Below are positions 24,027-31,881 of a stretch of 34,795 bases of DNA, piece after piece. The stretch spans positions 1 through 34,795 of the forward strand of contig CAKQDX010000022.1 of NCBI GenBank assembly GCA_934229725.1, in the 5' to 3' direction. Numbering within the stretch: the first letter of the stretch is position 1; each line of letters opens with the position of its first letter. Source of the stretch: an uncultured Streptococcus sp. (GTDB lineage: Bacteria > Bacillota > Bacilli > Lactobacillales > Streptococcaceae). The position numbers and the translations under genes are program-made. Below the pieces are notes generated by a model. The model had not been told where the DNA came from. It saw only the letters and a program-made list of their open reading frames with translations, and did no database searches.

Positions 24027-24490
24027 GATAATTCTCCTTCTACGGTTACTCTGGCAGAGTGCCACTTATGCAATGTTTGTTGAAATTTCTTCTGGTTAAC
24101 AACTCCGACAGCAGACAAATCGACAGAAACCTGATAGTTCTCTTTGACAGCTGCCAAAACGGAAGCCTTAACACAGCCATTGCCATCTACCCCTATAAAC
24201 TCTATGCTTTTAGTACCATTTCCCTCTAAAAAATCTTTTAAATCTAGATTAGTAAAGCAAGAAGCCCGACGCTTCTCAAAGATACGAGAAGATACAAGCA
24301 GCAAGCCGGCCGCAAATTTCTTCTTTCTATTTTTTCTCTCCCAGAAAAAACGATTGAGAATATAGATAACCCGTTCGCTGGGATAGCTAGCAATTTTGTC
24401 ATTTACAGCTGCAATCAGTTCTTCATGATATGCTTTTCCTACAGCAACATAATCTGACTGCATATCGATTACTAACAAATAATCTGCCAC
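24023..24490 (-). CDS. Isochorismatase-like cysteine hydrolase
   Basis: A 155-residue protein of the cysteine hydrolase (isochorismatase-like) superfamily. VADYLLVIDMQSDYV gives the conserved N-terminal Asp, and the nucleophile Cys lies in FIGVDGNGCVKASV. The start is GTG (24488-24490) behind AGAGGAAG. Upstream in-frame ATGs run into dut and lack a ribosome-binding site. Substrate is unknown (amide, nicotinamide or a similar ring compound in relatives). It sits in the dut-hydrolase-radA operon, 10 bp after dut and overlapping radA. Confidence 0.78.
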   Translation of the reverse strand: MADYLLVIDMQSDYVAVGKAYHEELIAAVNDKIASYPSERVIYILNRFFWERKNRKKKFAAGLLLVSSRIFEKRRASCFTNLDLKDFLEGNGTKSIEFIGVDGNGCVKASVLAAVKENYQVSVDLSAVGVVNQKKFQQTLHKWHSARVTVEGELS

Positions 24491-24500
24491 TTTGCTTCCT

Positions 24501-24947
24501 CTATTTTCCTGTCGATCCAAATCCACCAATACGAACACCAGCTGCCTCATCGCCATCAACAATCAAGAAAGGCATAAAGACACCTTGAACAATGCGTTCT
24601 CCAACTTCGAGAGTCACGGGTTGATCAGTAATATTTTTCATCTGAGCGAAGATATGGCCCTCATTTCCAGGATTACCATAATAATCGCCATCAATAACGC
24701 CAACTGAGTTGATTAAGACCAGGCCTTTTTTGCGAGGGTTTGACGAACGGTCAAAGAGATAGAGGACCTCACCAGGTTGCATGTAGGCCTTAACACCTGT
24801 TGGAACGAGAACAATTTCACCAGGAGCAATGACAGTGTTCTCTGCTACCTTTAAATCATAACCCGCAGCATGGGCAGTTTCACGTTTTGGAAGCAAGTCC
24901 TGATTGTTATAGGTTGATACGAGTTCAAATCCACGAATTTTTGTCAT
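24501..24947 (-). CDS. dut: dUTP diphosphatase
   Basis: Hydrolyses dUTP to dUMP and pyrophosphate, keeping uracil out of DNA and supplying dTMP synthesis. The five trimeric dUTPase motifs are visible: AGYDLK, DRSSNPRKKG, GVIDGDYYG, the segment around VGERIVQ, and C-terminal RIGGFGSTGK. The start ATG at 24945-24947 has AAAGGA upstream; the earlier ATG at 24968 is less likely. It is first in an operon with the hydrolase and radA, from the promoter at 25028-25056. Confidence 0.94.
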   Translation of the reverse strand: MTKIRGFELVSTYNNQDLLPKRETAHAAGYDLKVAENTVIAPGEIVLVPTGVKAYMQPGEVLYLFDRSSNPRKKGLVLINSVGVIDGDYYGNPGNEGHIFAQMKNITDQPVTLEVGERIVQGVFMPFLIVDGDEAAGVRIGGFGSTGK

Positions 24948-25027
24948 TATTTTTTCCTTTCGATACATCTATTGACTAGCAATTGTATAAACTAGCCATG
25001 CTAGCTTCAGACTTTTAAATCTATCCT

Positions 25028-25056
25028 ATTATAATCTATTCGAAATAAGATGACAA
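25028..25056 (-). promoter_or_regulatory. dut-hydrolase-radA promoter
   Basis: Minus-strand TTGTCA (25051-25056), 17 bp and TATAAT (25028-25033). Confidence 0.8.
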
Positions 25057-25092
25057 AGGTAATAATCTAATCACTTTCTCATTAAACGAAGA

Positions 25093-25136
25093 TTGACTTT
25101 TAAGTAGGAAAACGCTAACATAGTATAAGATATAAT
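25093..25136 (+). promoter_or_regulatory. Promoter region of the FMN-reductase operon
   Basis: TTGACT (25093-25098) has TAACAT at 17 bp (25116-25121), and a better TATAAT lies at 25131-25136 without a good -35. Either could serve, and the cre-like site covers the first. Confidence 0.5.
25106..25121. promoter_or_regulatory. cre-like (CcpA) site before the FMN-reductase operon
   Basis: AGGAAAACGCTAACAT differs from the cre consensus at one position (G for T at the second base). It lies between the -35 and the downstream TATAAT. Confidence 0.6.
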
Positions 25137-25155
25137 ACTTTTAAGGAGAATTGTC

Positions 25156-25758
25156 ATGAAATTCATCGGACTTGTTGGTACGAATTCAAAGCGATCAACT
25201 AATAGACAATTATTGCAATATATTCAGAAACATTTTGCAGATAAGGCAGACATCGAACTTGTAGAAATTAAAGACTTCCCTGTCTTTAACAAGCCAGCCA
25301 ATAAACAACTTCCAGAAAATGTCCTAGAGGTTGTTAAGAAAATTGATAAAGCTGATGGTGTCATCATTGGAACACCTGAATATGACCATTCTATTCCTGC
25401 AGTTCTTATGAACGCTCTAGCTTGGCTATCATACGGTGTGTTTCCACTCTTGAATAAACCCGTCATGATTACAGGAGCATCTTACGGAACTCTTGGAGCT
25501 TCTCGCGCACAGCTACAACTCCGTCAAATCTTGAACGCTCCAGAAATCAAAGCTAATGTGCTTCCAGACGAATTCTTGCTATCACATTCTCTCCAAGCTT
25601 TTGATGGCAATGGTGATTTGGTTGACCTTGATGTTATTCAAAAATTAGACGCCATTTTTGATGACTTCCGTCTGTTTGTTAAAATCACTGGTAAACTCTC
25701 ACACGCTACAGAATTGCTACATAAAGAAGCTGAAAACTTTGACTGGGAAAGCTTATAA
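25156..25758 (+). CDS. NADPH-dependent FMN reductase-type flavoprotein
   Basis: A 200-residue flavodoxin-like protein of the NADPH-dependent FMN reductase family (YieF/azoreductase-like). GLVGTNSKRSTNRQLL forms the phosphate loop and GTPEYDHSIPAVLMNALAWLS the flavin contact. Relatives reduce FMN, azo dyes, chromate or quinones; the physiological substrate is unknown. It starts at ATG after AAGGAG and is followed 18 bp later by a paralogue with an extra domain. CcpA control is suggested by the cre-like site. Confidence 0.88.
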   Translation: MKFIGLVGTNSKRSTNRQLLQYIQKHFADKADIELVEIKDFPVFNKPANKQLPENVLEVVKKIDKADGVIIGTPEYDHSIPAVLMNALAWLSYGVFPLLNKPVMITGASYGTLGASRAQLQLRQILNAPEIKANVLPDEFLLSHSLQAFDGNGDLVDLDVIQKLDAIFDDFRLFVKITGKLSHATELLHKEAENFDWESL

Positions 25759-25776
25759 TACAGGAGAATAGAAACT

Positions 25777-27027
25777 ATGAAATTTGTTGGACTTGTTGGA
25801 GCAAATTATGATCAATCATACAACCGTAAATTGCTCGAATTTATTAGAAGACATTTTAAAATTAAATTTGAACTTGAAGTCTTGGAAATTGACGAAGTGC
25901 CTATGTTTAACCAAGACGAAAAATGGGACGAAAGCTTCCAACTTCGTTTACTTAACAACAAGATTACACGAGCTGATGGGGTCATCATTGCAACTCCCGA
26001 ACACAACCACACTATCTCTGCAGCGCTTAAATCTGTTTTAGAGTGGCTCTCATTCGAAGTACACCCATTTGAAAACAAGCCTGTTATGATTGTAGGGGCT
26101 TCCTACTACGACCAAGGGACTTCACGTGCCCAAGTGCATTTGCGTAAAATCCTTGAAGCACCTGGTGTCAATGCCTATACGCTTCCAGGTAATGAATTCT
26201 TGCTTGGAAAGGCAAAAGAAGCTTTCGACCTTGATGGTAACATCACAAATGAAGGTACTGTTAACTTCCTTGAACAATGCTTAGACAATTTTGTCCAATA
26301 TGTAGGAGTGGTTTCTAAATTGAAAAAACCAAAACCAATTGAACCAGAAGACTTGGATTGTAACAACCCAATCGCTACAACTGTTACCGAGGTTGATCCT
26401 GACGATCCAGAATGGGTAGAAAAAGTAGCTGAAATCACTGGTGCAGTGTCTGGTGATACATATGTTAAACTAGATCACGGTATTTTGACAGTTAACCAAA
26501 TTGACATGTTCCTCAAGGCTATGCCATTTGAATTAACTTATGCCGATGATAACAATCAATTCCTCTACTACAATAATGCCCATCAAGATCCTGATACCAT
26601 GTTTGCCAAACGTGTACCACCTCAATCAGGTAGCCGTATGTCAACAGTTCACGGTTCACTTCCACCAGCTCGTATGAAAAATGTGGAATGGGTTATCGGT
26701 ACCCTTCGTAACGGCAACCAAGAATATGTGCGTACGATTGTCCCAGGCTCACCTGAAGGAGTTATCAACACACACAATTATCAGGCTATGTACTATGATG
26801 ATGGTTCTTATGCAGGAATCAATGAAATCGTCTTTAACTTTAAACCATGGCTTGACTGGTATCTCGAAACAACTGGTCAACGCCTTGTCGGAGGAAGTGG
26901 TCCTTTTGCACCGGCTGCAGCTAGTCATGGCGGTAGCGACGCAACATCTGGAGCATCAGATGCCGGCGGTCACGGTGGCGATGCAGCTTCAGACGCAGAT
27001 GCAACCTCTGGAGCATCCTCACATTAA
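25777..27027 (+). CDS. FMN reductase fused to a PAS-like domain
   Basis: A 416-residue fusion. Residues 1-185 are an FMN-reductase domain paralogous to the preceding gene (GLVGANYDQSYNRKLLEF, ATPEHNHTISAALKSVLEWLS). Residues about 235-365 resemble the PAS-like region found with DUF438 proteins (FELTYADDNNQFLYYNN, RKN-type loops, DDGSYAGINEIVFNF). The last 45 or so residues are a Gly/Ala/Ser/Asp/His low-complexity tail. The PAS part may bind haem or flavin and sense redox or gas; that is inference. It follows its paralogue by 18 bp and is ended by a hairpin (27037-27064). Confidence 0.8.
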   Translation: MKFVGLVGANYDQSYNRKLLEFIRRHFKIKFELEVLEIDEVPMFNQDEKWDESFQLRLLNNKITRADGVIIATPEHNHTISAALKSVLEWLSFEVHPFENKPVMIVGASYYDQGTSRAQVHLRKILEAPGVNAYTLPGNEFLLGKAKEAFDLDGNITNEGTVNFLEQCLDNFVQYVGVVSKLKKPKPIEPEDLDCNNPIATTVTEVDPDDPEWVEKVAEITGAVSGDTYVKLDHGILTVNQIDMFLKAMPFELTYADDNNQFLYYNNAHQDPDTMFAKRVPPQSGSRMSTVHGSLPPARMKNVEWVIGTLRNGNQEYVRTIVPGSPEGVINTHNYQAMYYDDGSYAGINEIVFNFKPWLDWYLETTGQRLVGGSGPFAPAAASHGGSDATSGASDAGGHGGDAASDADATSGASSH

Positions 27028-27036
27028 GACTTGGAA

Positions 27037-27064
27037 AAGTTGGGACAACTGTCCTGGCTTTTTT
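27037..27064 (+). terminator. Terminator of the FMN-reductase operon
   Basis: A ten-base stem (27037-27046 with 27051-27060, three G-T pairs) and four-base loop, followed by TTTTTT. Confidence 0.8.
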
Positions 27065-27143
27065 CATGGTCATCTTAGATTAACCTTCACCCAAGCATGT
27101 GTATCTACTCATGCTCCATGTCACACTACTTAGAGGTAAACCT

Positions 27144-27935
27144 ATGTCTCAATTCCAAGAAAAAGTTTTTGCTGCTTGCGCTAAAAAAGAAGCGCTCTTC
27201 AACGAAAGCCTTGGTCGCTATGCCTTACGTTCTATGCTTGCAGGCGCTTATCTCACCATGTCAACTGCCGTAGGGGTTATTGGTGCTGATATTATTGCTA
27301 CAGGTATCCCAGCCCTCTCTCGCTTCGTATTTGCCTTTATCTTTGCTATCGGATTGGTCTTCGTTCTCATTTTCAACGGAGAGTTAGCCACTTCAAACAT
27401 GATGTTCCTTACTAGTGGTGCCTATTACGGCAAAATCAAATGGAGTAAGGTTTGTACCATCCTTCTCTATTGTACTTTCTTTAATTTTGTAGGAGCTCTT
27501 ATCTTAGCTTGGTTTTTCAATCAATCCTTCTCTTTCCATCATTTGACAGACAAGAGTTTCCTAGTCACTGCTGTTTCAACTAAACTTGGAAAAACAGACT
27601 GGATGAACTTTACTGAAGGTATTACTGCTAATATGTTCGTTAACCTTGCTATCTTGGGCTATATGCTCCTCAAAGAAGAGTCTGCCAAGATTTTCATTGC
27701 CCTATCAGCCATCTTTATGTTTGTCTTCTTGGTGAATGAACACTTGATTGCTAACTTTGCTTCCTTTATGTTGCTAGGCTTCAATGGTGTCCGTGATGCT
27801 GTAGACAATTTCACATTGGCAAATATTCTACGTCAGTGGGTAGTCGTTTTCTTCGGTAACTGGATTGGCGGCGGTATTTTCATTGGTTTGGCATACTCTT
27901 GGCTCAATAAAACTAAGACACCTCACATTGATTAG
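27144..27935 (+). CDS. Formate/nitrite transporter family channel
   Basis: A 263-residue, six-helix FNT (FocA/NirC) channel for small monovalent anions such as formate, nitrite or hydrosulfide. The N-terminal amphipathic helix, the first-helix pattern RSMLAGAYLTMSTAVGV and the late NWIGGGIFIGLAYSW helix are characteristic. The start ATG has AGAGGT; an earlier ATG at 27099 lacks one. In mixed-acid streptococci formate from pyruvate formate-lyase is a likely substrate. It is followed eight bases later by an S component gene. Confidence 0.88.
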   Translation: MSQFQEKVFAACAKKEALFNESLGRYALRSMLAGAYLTMSTAVGVIGADIIATGIPALSRFVFAFIFAIGLVFVLIFNGELATSNMMFLTSGAYYGKIKWSKVCTILLYCTFFNFVGALILAWFFNQSFSFHHLTDKSFLVTAVSTKLGKTDWMNFTEGITANMFVNLAILGYMLLKEESAKIFIALSAIFMFVFLVNEHLIANFASFMLLGFNGVRDAVDNFTLANILRQWVVVFFGNWIGGGIFIGLAYSWLNKTKTPHID

Positions 27936-27943
27936 GAGGCCAC

Positions 27944-28504
27944 ATGCGTCAAAAAAGACTTATCAAAGAGACTATCCTGGCTATGCTACTTTATTTTATT
28001 TGCTTAGCTATTGCTGTTGCTATTGATTTAATATTCTTTAAAGTCAAAAATATGTATCACACACCTGCTATAGTGGCTATCTTTGCGGGATGGGTTTATT
28101 TGGGGCTTATCCGAAAGACCAAGCAATTTGGAGCTATTACCTGTCTAGGCATATTTATGTCCGTCTTCTTCTTTGCTTCTGGTCACTTTGTCCTTACCTT
28201 CCTTCCCAACCTTTTAGCTGGTCTAATCGCTGATTTTATTGCCAAGCAAGGTAATTATGAGAATGATAAATTGAATCTACTTTCCTACATGATATTCTCT
28301 CTGGGAAACTTGGCTCCCATTGTTACCATGTGGCTAGCTCCTAAAGCCTATATTGCACAACTCCTTGCCAAGGGGAAAACACAGGATTATGTAGACCAAG
28401 TTATGGTCCCATTTACAACTAGCCATGTCTTAATTCTAATAGGTGGAACTCTCATGGCTGCTCTCATTGGAGGATACATTGCTAAAAACTGGCTTAAAAA
28501 ATAA
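27944..28504 (+). CDS. MptD/Trep_Strep-type ECF transporter S component
   Basis: A 186-residue membrane protein with five or six helices resembling the MptD (TIGR02185) group of putative substrate-binding S components for energy-coupling-factor transporters. No A or T component lies nearby, so it would share the common EcfAAT module. Substrate is unknown. A strong AGGAGG overlaps the stop of the upstream channel gene, which suggests co-translation, but a functional link to the channel is not obvious. Confidence 0.75.
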   Translation: MRQKRLIKETILAMLLYFICLAIAVAIDLIFFKVKNMYHTPAIVAIFAGWVYLGLIRKTKQFGAITCLGIFMSVFFFASGHFVLTFLPNLLAGLIADFIAKQGNYENDKLNLLSYMIFSLGNLAPIVTMWLAPKAYIAQLLAKGKTQDYVDQVMVPFTTSHVLILIGGTLMAALIGGYIAKNWLKK

Positions 28505-28555
28505 ATAACTACCGATGTTCCTAACAGAGAGTACAAGACAAACACGCTTTTCTTA

Positions 28556-28564
28556 TGTTATAAT
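28556..28564 (+). promoter_or_regulatory. gpsA-galU promoter (extended -10)
   Basis: TGTTATAAT is a perfect extended -10; AAGACA (28535-28540) is a plausible -35 at 18 bp. Confidence 0.75.
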
Positions 28565-28622
28565 GAGAAAGAATATAGTCTTTTTCTGCTTTGTTAGAAA
28601 GGACCTAAAGGGAGACCTAATG

Positions 28623-29645
28623 ATGAAAAAACAAAAAATCGCTGTCTTGGGCCCAGGTTCTTGGGGAACTGCCCTTGCTCAGGTACTCAATGACAACGGA
28701 CACGAGGTTCGTATTTGGGGAAATATCCCTGAACAAATTGACGAAATTAACGAGAAACATACCAATACTCGTTATTTCAAAGATGTGGTTTTGGATGAAA
28801 ACATTAAAGCCTACAAAGAACTTTCCGAAGCTTTAGATGGAGTTAATGCTATTCTCTTCGTTGTTCCAACCAAGGTTACTCGTTTGGTAGCCAAACAAGT
28901 TGCCGAACTTTTGGACCATGAAGTTGTTATCATGCATGCTTCAAAAGGGTTGGAGCCAGGAACACACGAACGCCTCTCAACTATCCTTGAGGAAGAGATT
29001 CCTGCAGAACTTCGCAGTGACATTGTTGTCGTATCCGGTCCAAGCCATGCTGAAGAAACTATCGTTCGCGATATCACCTTGATTACAGCGGCCTCAAAAG
29101 ATCTTGAAACTGCACGCTATGTTCAAGGTATGTTCAGTAATAACTACTTCCGCCTTTACACCAATTCGGATGTTATTGGTGTTGAAACAGCTGGGGCACT
29201 TAAAAACATTATTGCCGTCGGTGCTGGCGCCCTTCATGGTATGGGCTATGGAGATAATGCTAAGGCAGCCGTTATTACTCGCGGTCTCGCAGAAATCACT
29301 CGTTTGGGTGTAAAACTTGGTGCTGACCCTTTGACTTACAGCGGTCTTTCTGGGGTTGGTGATCTTATTGTTACAGGGACTTCTATTCATTCACGTAACT
29401 GGCGTGCTGGTGATGCACTAGGTCGTGGTGAAAAGCTGGAAGACATTGAACGTAACATGGGTATGGTTATCGAGGGGATTTCAACTACTAAAGTTGCCTA
29501 CGAAATCGCTCAAGAACTCAATGTCTACATGCCAATTACAACAGCAATCTACAAATCTATCTATGAGGGTGCTGATATCAAGGAATCTATTCTCAATATG
29601 ATGTCCAATGAATTGCGCTCTGAAAATGAATGGGATAAAAAATAA
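28623..29645 (+). CDS. gpsA: Glycerol-3-phosphate dehydrogenase [NAD(P)+]
   Basis: Makes sn-glycerol-3-phosphate for phospholipids and teichoic acids from dihydroxyacetone phosphate. The 340-residue protein opens with the dinucleotide loop VLGPGSWGTALAQ and carries the catalytic-domain segments ETAGALKNIIAVGAG and GLSGVGDLIVT. Two ATGs lie at 28620 and 28623; the second has better spacing from GGGAG. A longer upstream reading frame from 28515 is not supported by a ribosome-binding site. It is 18 bp before galU in a probable operon. Confidence 0.96.
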   Translation: MKKQKIAVLGPGSWGTALAQVLNDNGHEVRIWGNIPEQIDEINEKHTNTRYFKDVVLDENIKAYKELSEALDGVNAILFVVPTKVTRLVAKQVAELLDHEVVIMHASKGLEPGTHERLSTILEEEIPAELRSDIVVVSGPSHAEETIVRDITLITAASKDLETARYVQGMFSNNYFRLYTNSDVIGVETAGALKNIIAVGAGALHGMGYGDNAKAAVITRGLAEITRLGVKLGADPLTYSGLSGVGDLIVTGTSIHSRNWRAGDALGRGEKLEDIERNMGMVIEGISTTKVAYEIAQELNVYMPITTAIYKSIYEGADIKESILNMMSNELRSENEWDKK

Positions 29646-29663
29646 ATAATCTAAGGAGTTCTC

Positions 29664-30578
29664 ATGAAGAATCAAAAAGTCAAAAAAGCTGTCATCCCTG
29701 CTGCAGGACTTGGTACACGCTTTTTGCCAGCTACAAAGGCCTTGGCCAAAGAAATGTTACCAATCGTTGATAAACCAACTATCCAATTTATCGTTGAAGA
29801 AGCCCTCAAATCAGGCATTGAAGATATCTTGGTCGTGACTGGTAAGTCAAAACGATCTATCGAAGACCATTTTGACTCAAACTTTGAGTTGGAATACAAC
29901 TTAGAACAAAAAGGTAAGACAGACCTGCTAAAATTGGTTAATGATACTACTGCTATCAACCTTCACTTTATCCGTCAAAGTCACCCACGTGGTCTCGGAG
30001 ATGCTGTACTTCAAGCCAAAGCTTTTGTGGGTAACGAACCATTTGTTGTTATGCTTGGTGATGACCTCATGGATATTACCGATGACAACGCTGTCCCATT
30101 AACAAAACAACTTATTGATGATTATGAGGAAACACACGCTTCTACTATTGCGGTTATGCCTGTGCCACACGAAGATGTTTCAGCTTACGGTGTTATCGCC
30201 CCTCATGGTGAAGGGCACAATGGCCGTTATAGCGTGGAAACTTTCGTTGAAAAGCCAAATCCAGAAGACGCTCCTAGTGACCTTGCTATCATCGGTCGTT
30301 ACCTTCTGACACCTGAGATTTTTGGAATTTTGGAAACACAAGAACCAGGTGCAGGTAATGAGATCCAATTGACTGATGCTATTGATAAACTCAATAAAAC
30401 GCAACGTGTCTTTGCTCGCGAATTTACAGGTAAACGTTACGATGTAGGAGATAAATTTGGTTTCATGAAAACCTCTATTGACTATGCCCTCCAACACCCT
30501 CAAGTTAAGGAAGACCTTAAAAAATATCTTATTGACTTGGGACACAAACTCGAAGGCAAACCTGAGCAAAAAGACTAA
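29664..30578 (+). CDS. galU: UTP-glucose-1-phosphate uridylyltransferase
   Basis: Makes UDP-glucose for cell-wall glycolipids, capsule or exopolysaccharide. The 304 residues are normal. The nucleotide-binding AVIPAAGLGTRFLPATKA, the KEMLPIVDKP motif and VEKP are present. It is second in an operon with gpsA (AAGGAG, 18-bp gap), an arrangement common in streptococci, and is closed by a strong bidirectional terminator. Confidence 0.97.
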   Translation: MKNQKVKKAVIPAAGLGTRFLPATKALAKEMLPIVDKPTIQFIVEEALKSGIEDILVVTGKSKRSIEDHFDSNFELEYNLEQKGKTDLLKLVNDTTAINLHFIRQSHPRGLGDAVLQAKAFVGNEPFVVMLGDDLMDITDDNAVPLTKQLIDDYEETHASTIAVMPVPHEDVSAYGVIAPHGEGHNGRYSVETFVEKPNPEDAPSDLAIIGRYLLTPEIFGILETQEPGAGNEIQLTDAIDKLNKTQRVFAREFTGKRYDVGDKFGFMKTSIDYALQHPQVKEDLKKYLIDLGHKLEGKPEQKD

Positions 30579-30581
30579 TAC

Positions 30582-30613
30582 AAAATCCATCGAAAATATT
30601 TCGATGGATTTTT
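30582..30613. terminator. Bidirectional terminator between galU and the rhomboid gene
   Basis: A 12-bp perfect stem (30584-30595 with 30599-30610) is followed by T-runs on both strands, serving the convergent galU and rhomboid genes. Confidence 0.85.
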
Positions 30614-30621
30614 CATATTAT

Positions 30622-31296
30622 CTAAAGATAGACAAAACCTATAATAGTCACTAAAATAATGATATAAGTTAAAAATGCTGTTAAGCGCCAACCTCTACTA
30701 AAAAGTCGACTTTCAAGCTTATTAGCCAAAAAGATAGCTGCTAGAGCACCTCCAACCAAGCCACCGAGGTGACCAGTAATCCCGACACTAGGTGTGAAGA
30801 GATTAAAAATCAGATTGACAACAATCAAAGATAAGTAACTACGTCCCAACTGATTGAGTAAGGGGCTATGACTATAATAACCGAGTATTACAACAGCTGC
30901 AAAAAGGCCAAACAAGGAGGTAGAGGCACCAGCAGCAATAACATTAGGCGTAAAAATCAAGGTGAAGGCATTCCCCATAACACCAGCTAACAGATAGAGC
31001 CCTAGGAAACGCAGAGTCCCAAAAATTTGCTCAGCCATTTTCCCAATAAAATAAAGGGTAAGCATATTAAATAAGAAATGCTCCAGACCGATATGTACAA
31101 AAATTGGTGTCACTAAACGCCAAAGGTCTAAGGGACTATATTGAACAAAAACACCATACATAGCCCCCATTTTAAAAAGACTAAGGGGTGCTGTCGCTTG
31201 AAAATCATTTAAAAGATATTGACACCCAAAAGTCAATGTCGTTAGCCCCAATAAAAGATAGGTAGCAGGGTATCTCTTCCATTCATTTACTTGCAT
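30622..31296 (-). CDS. Rhomboid-family intramembrane serine protease
   Basis: A 224-residue polytopic protein with about seven helices. The catalytic Ser lies in GASTSLFGL and the His in TGHLGGLVGG, with the HXXXN-type loop HFLFNM. Family members cleave membrane protein helices. In streptococci this gene is commonly paired with 5-formyl-THF cyclo-ligase, as here with a 10-base overlap and a ribosome-binding site (GGGAGG) inside the upstream gene. Substrate is unknown. Confidence 0.92.
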   Translation of the reverse strand: MQVNEWKRYPATYLLLGLTTLTFGCQYLLNDFQATAPLSLFKMGAMYGVFVQYSPLDLWRLVTPIFVHIGLEHFLFNMLTLYFIGKMAEQIFGTLRFLGLYLLAGVMGNAFTLIFTPNVIAAGASTSLFGLFAAVVILGYYSHSPLLNQLGRSYLSLIVVNLIFNLFTPSVGITGHLGGLVGGALAAIFLANKLESRLFSRGWRLTAFLTYIIILVTIIGFVYL

Positions 31297-31814
31297 GTGA
31301 TAACCTCCCTAACGGCGATGTCATGGCTATCTGGGGTAAAATCCTTTTCCTGACAGGGATAAACCGTGCTAACTGTCATCCCTTCAAAGTCAGACAAATA
31401 GCGGTCATAATAACCTGCTCCGTAACCAATGCGATAGCCTTCAGCATTGAAAACTACCCCTGGCACATGAATCAAATCAATCTCTGATTTTTCCACAGCC
31501 AAATCAGACGCAGGTTCCATCAAGCCAAAAGCGGTTGCAACAAGATTTTCTGGATCGTAATCGACAAAAATCATTCGACCTTGCTTATAGGTTTTGGGAA
31601 TCACAAGACGCTTCCCATCCTTTAAAGCCTGATTGATTAAAAGACTGGTGTCATATTCATGCGGGAAAGCCAAATAGGTAGCAATCACCTGAGCCTCTTT
31701 ATAAGCAGGTAAGGCAATCAATTGCTCTAAAAGATATTGGTCTAACTTAGCCTTGGTCTCAGGTTCCTGTGAAGTCAACTGAGCCAAAACAGTTTTTCTA
31801 AGTTCATTTTTCAT
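31287..31814 (-). CDS. 5-formyltetrahydrofolate cyclo-ligase
   Basis: Converts 5-formyl-THF to 5,10-methenyl-THF using ATP. The 175-residue protein has the typical GYGAGYYDRYL motif and the PGVVFNAEGYRIGYG context. No Shine-Dalgarno precedes its ATG. A TATGAT -10 ends six bases upstream, so the mRNA is probably leaderless. It overlaps the rhomboid gene by 10 bases. Confidence 0.92.
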   Translation of the reverse strand: MKNELRKTVLAQLTSQEPETKAKLDQYLLEQLIALPAYKEAQVIATYLAFPHEYDTSLLINQALKDGKRLVIPKTYKQGRMIFVDYDPENLVATAFGLMEPASDLAVEKSEIDLIHVPGVVFNAEGYRIGYGAGYYDRYLSDFEGMTVSTVYPCQEKDFTPDSHDIAVREVITCK

Positions 31815-31820
31815 AGGTTT

Positions 31821-31849
31821 ATCATATCAAAAAAGCTACCAAAAGTCAG
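31821..31849 (-). promoter_or_regulatory. Promoter placed for a leaderless cyclo-ligase transcript
   Basis: Minus-strand TATGAT (31821-31826) ends six bases before the ATG; a weak -35 (CTGACT) lies at 17 bp, inside the dapL terminator. Confidence 0.55.
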
Positions 31850-31863
31850 ACTTGGTAGTTTTT
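31827..31863. terminator. Terminator of dapL
   Basis: CTACCAA/TTGGTAG (31836-31842 with 31852-31858). The minus strand ends in TTTTTT, and the plus side is also T-rich. Confidence 0.8.
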
Positions 31864-31881
31864 CAGCTTTTTAAAATGTCA

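Noticed and set aside
24027..24065. RadA start at GTG 24065 (466 residues)
   Set aside because: There is no ribosome-binding site and the extra residues (ALCQSNRRRRIII) are not family-like; they lie in the upstream gene.
27099..27143. Longer start for the formate/nitrite channel
   Set aside because: There is no ribosome-binding site, while ATG at 27144 has AGAGGT and matches the family start.
28515..28622. Longer gpsA start upstream
   Set aside because: It would begin before the extended -10 promoter; the dinucleotide-binding motif fits the 28623 start.
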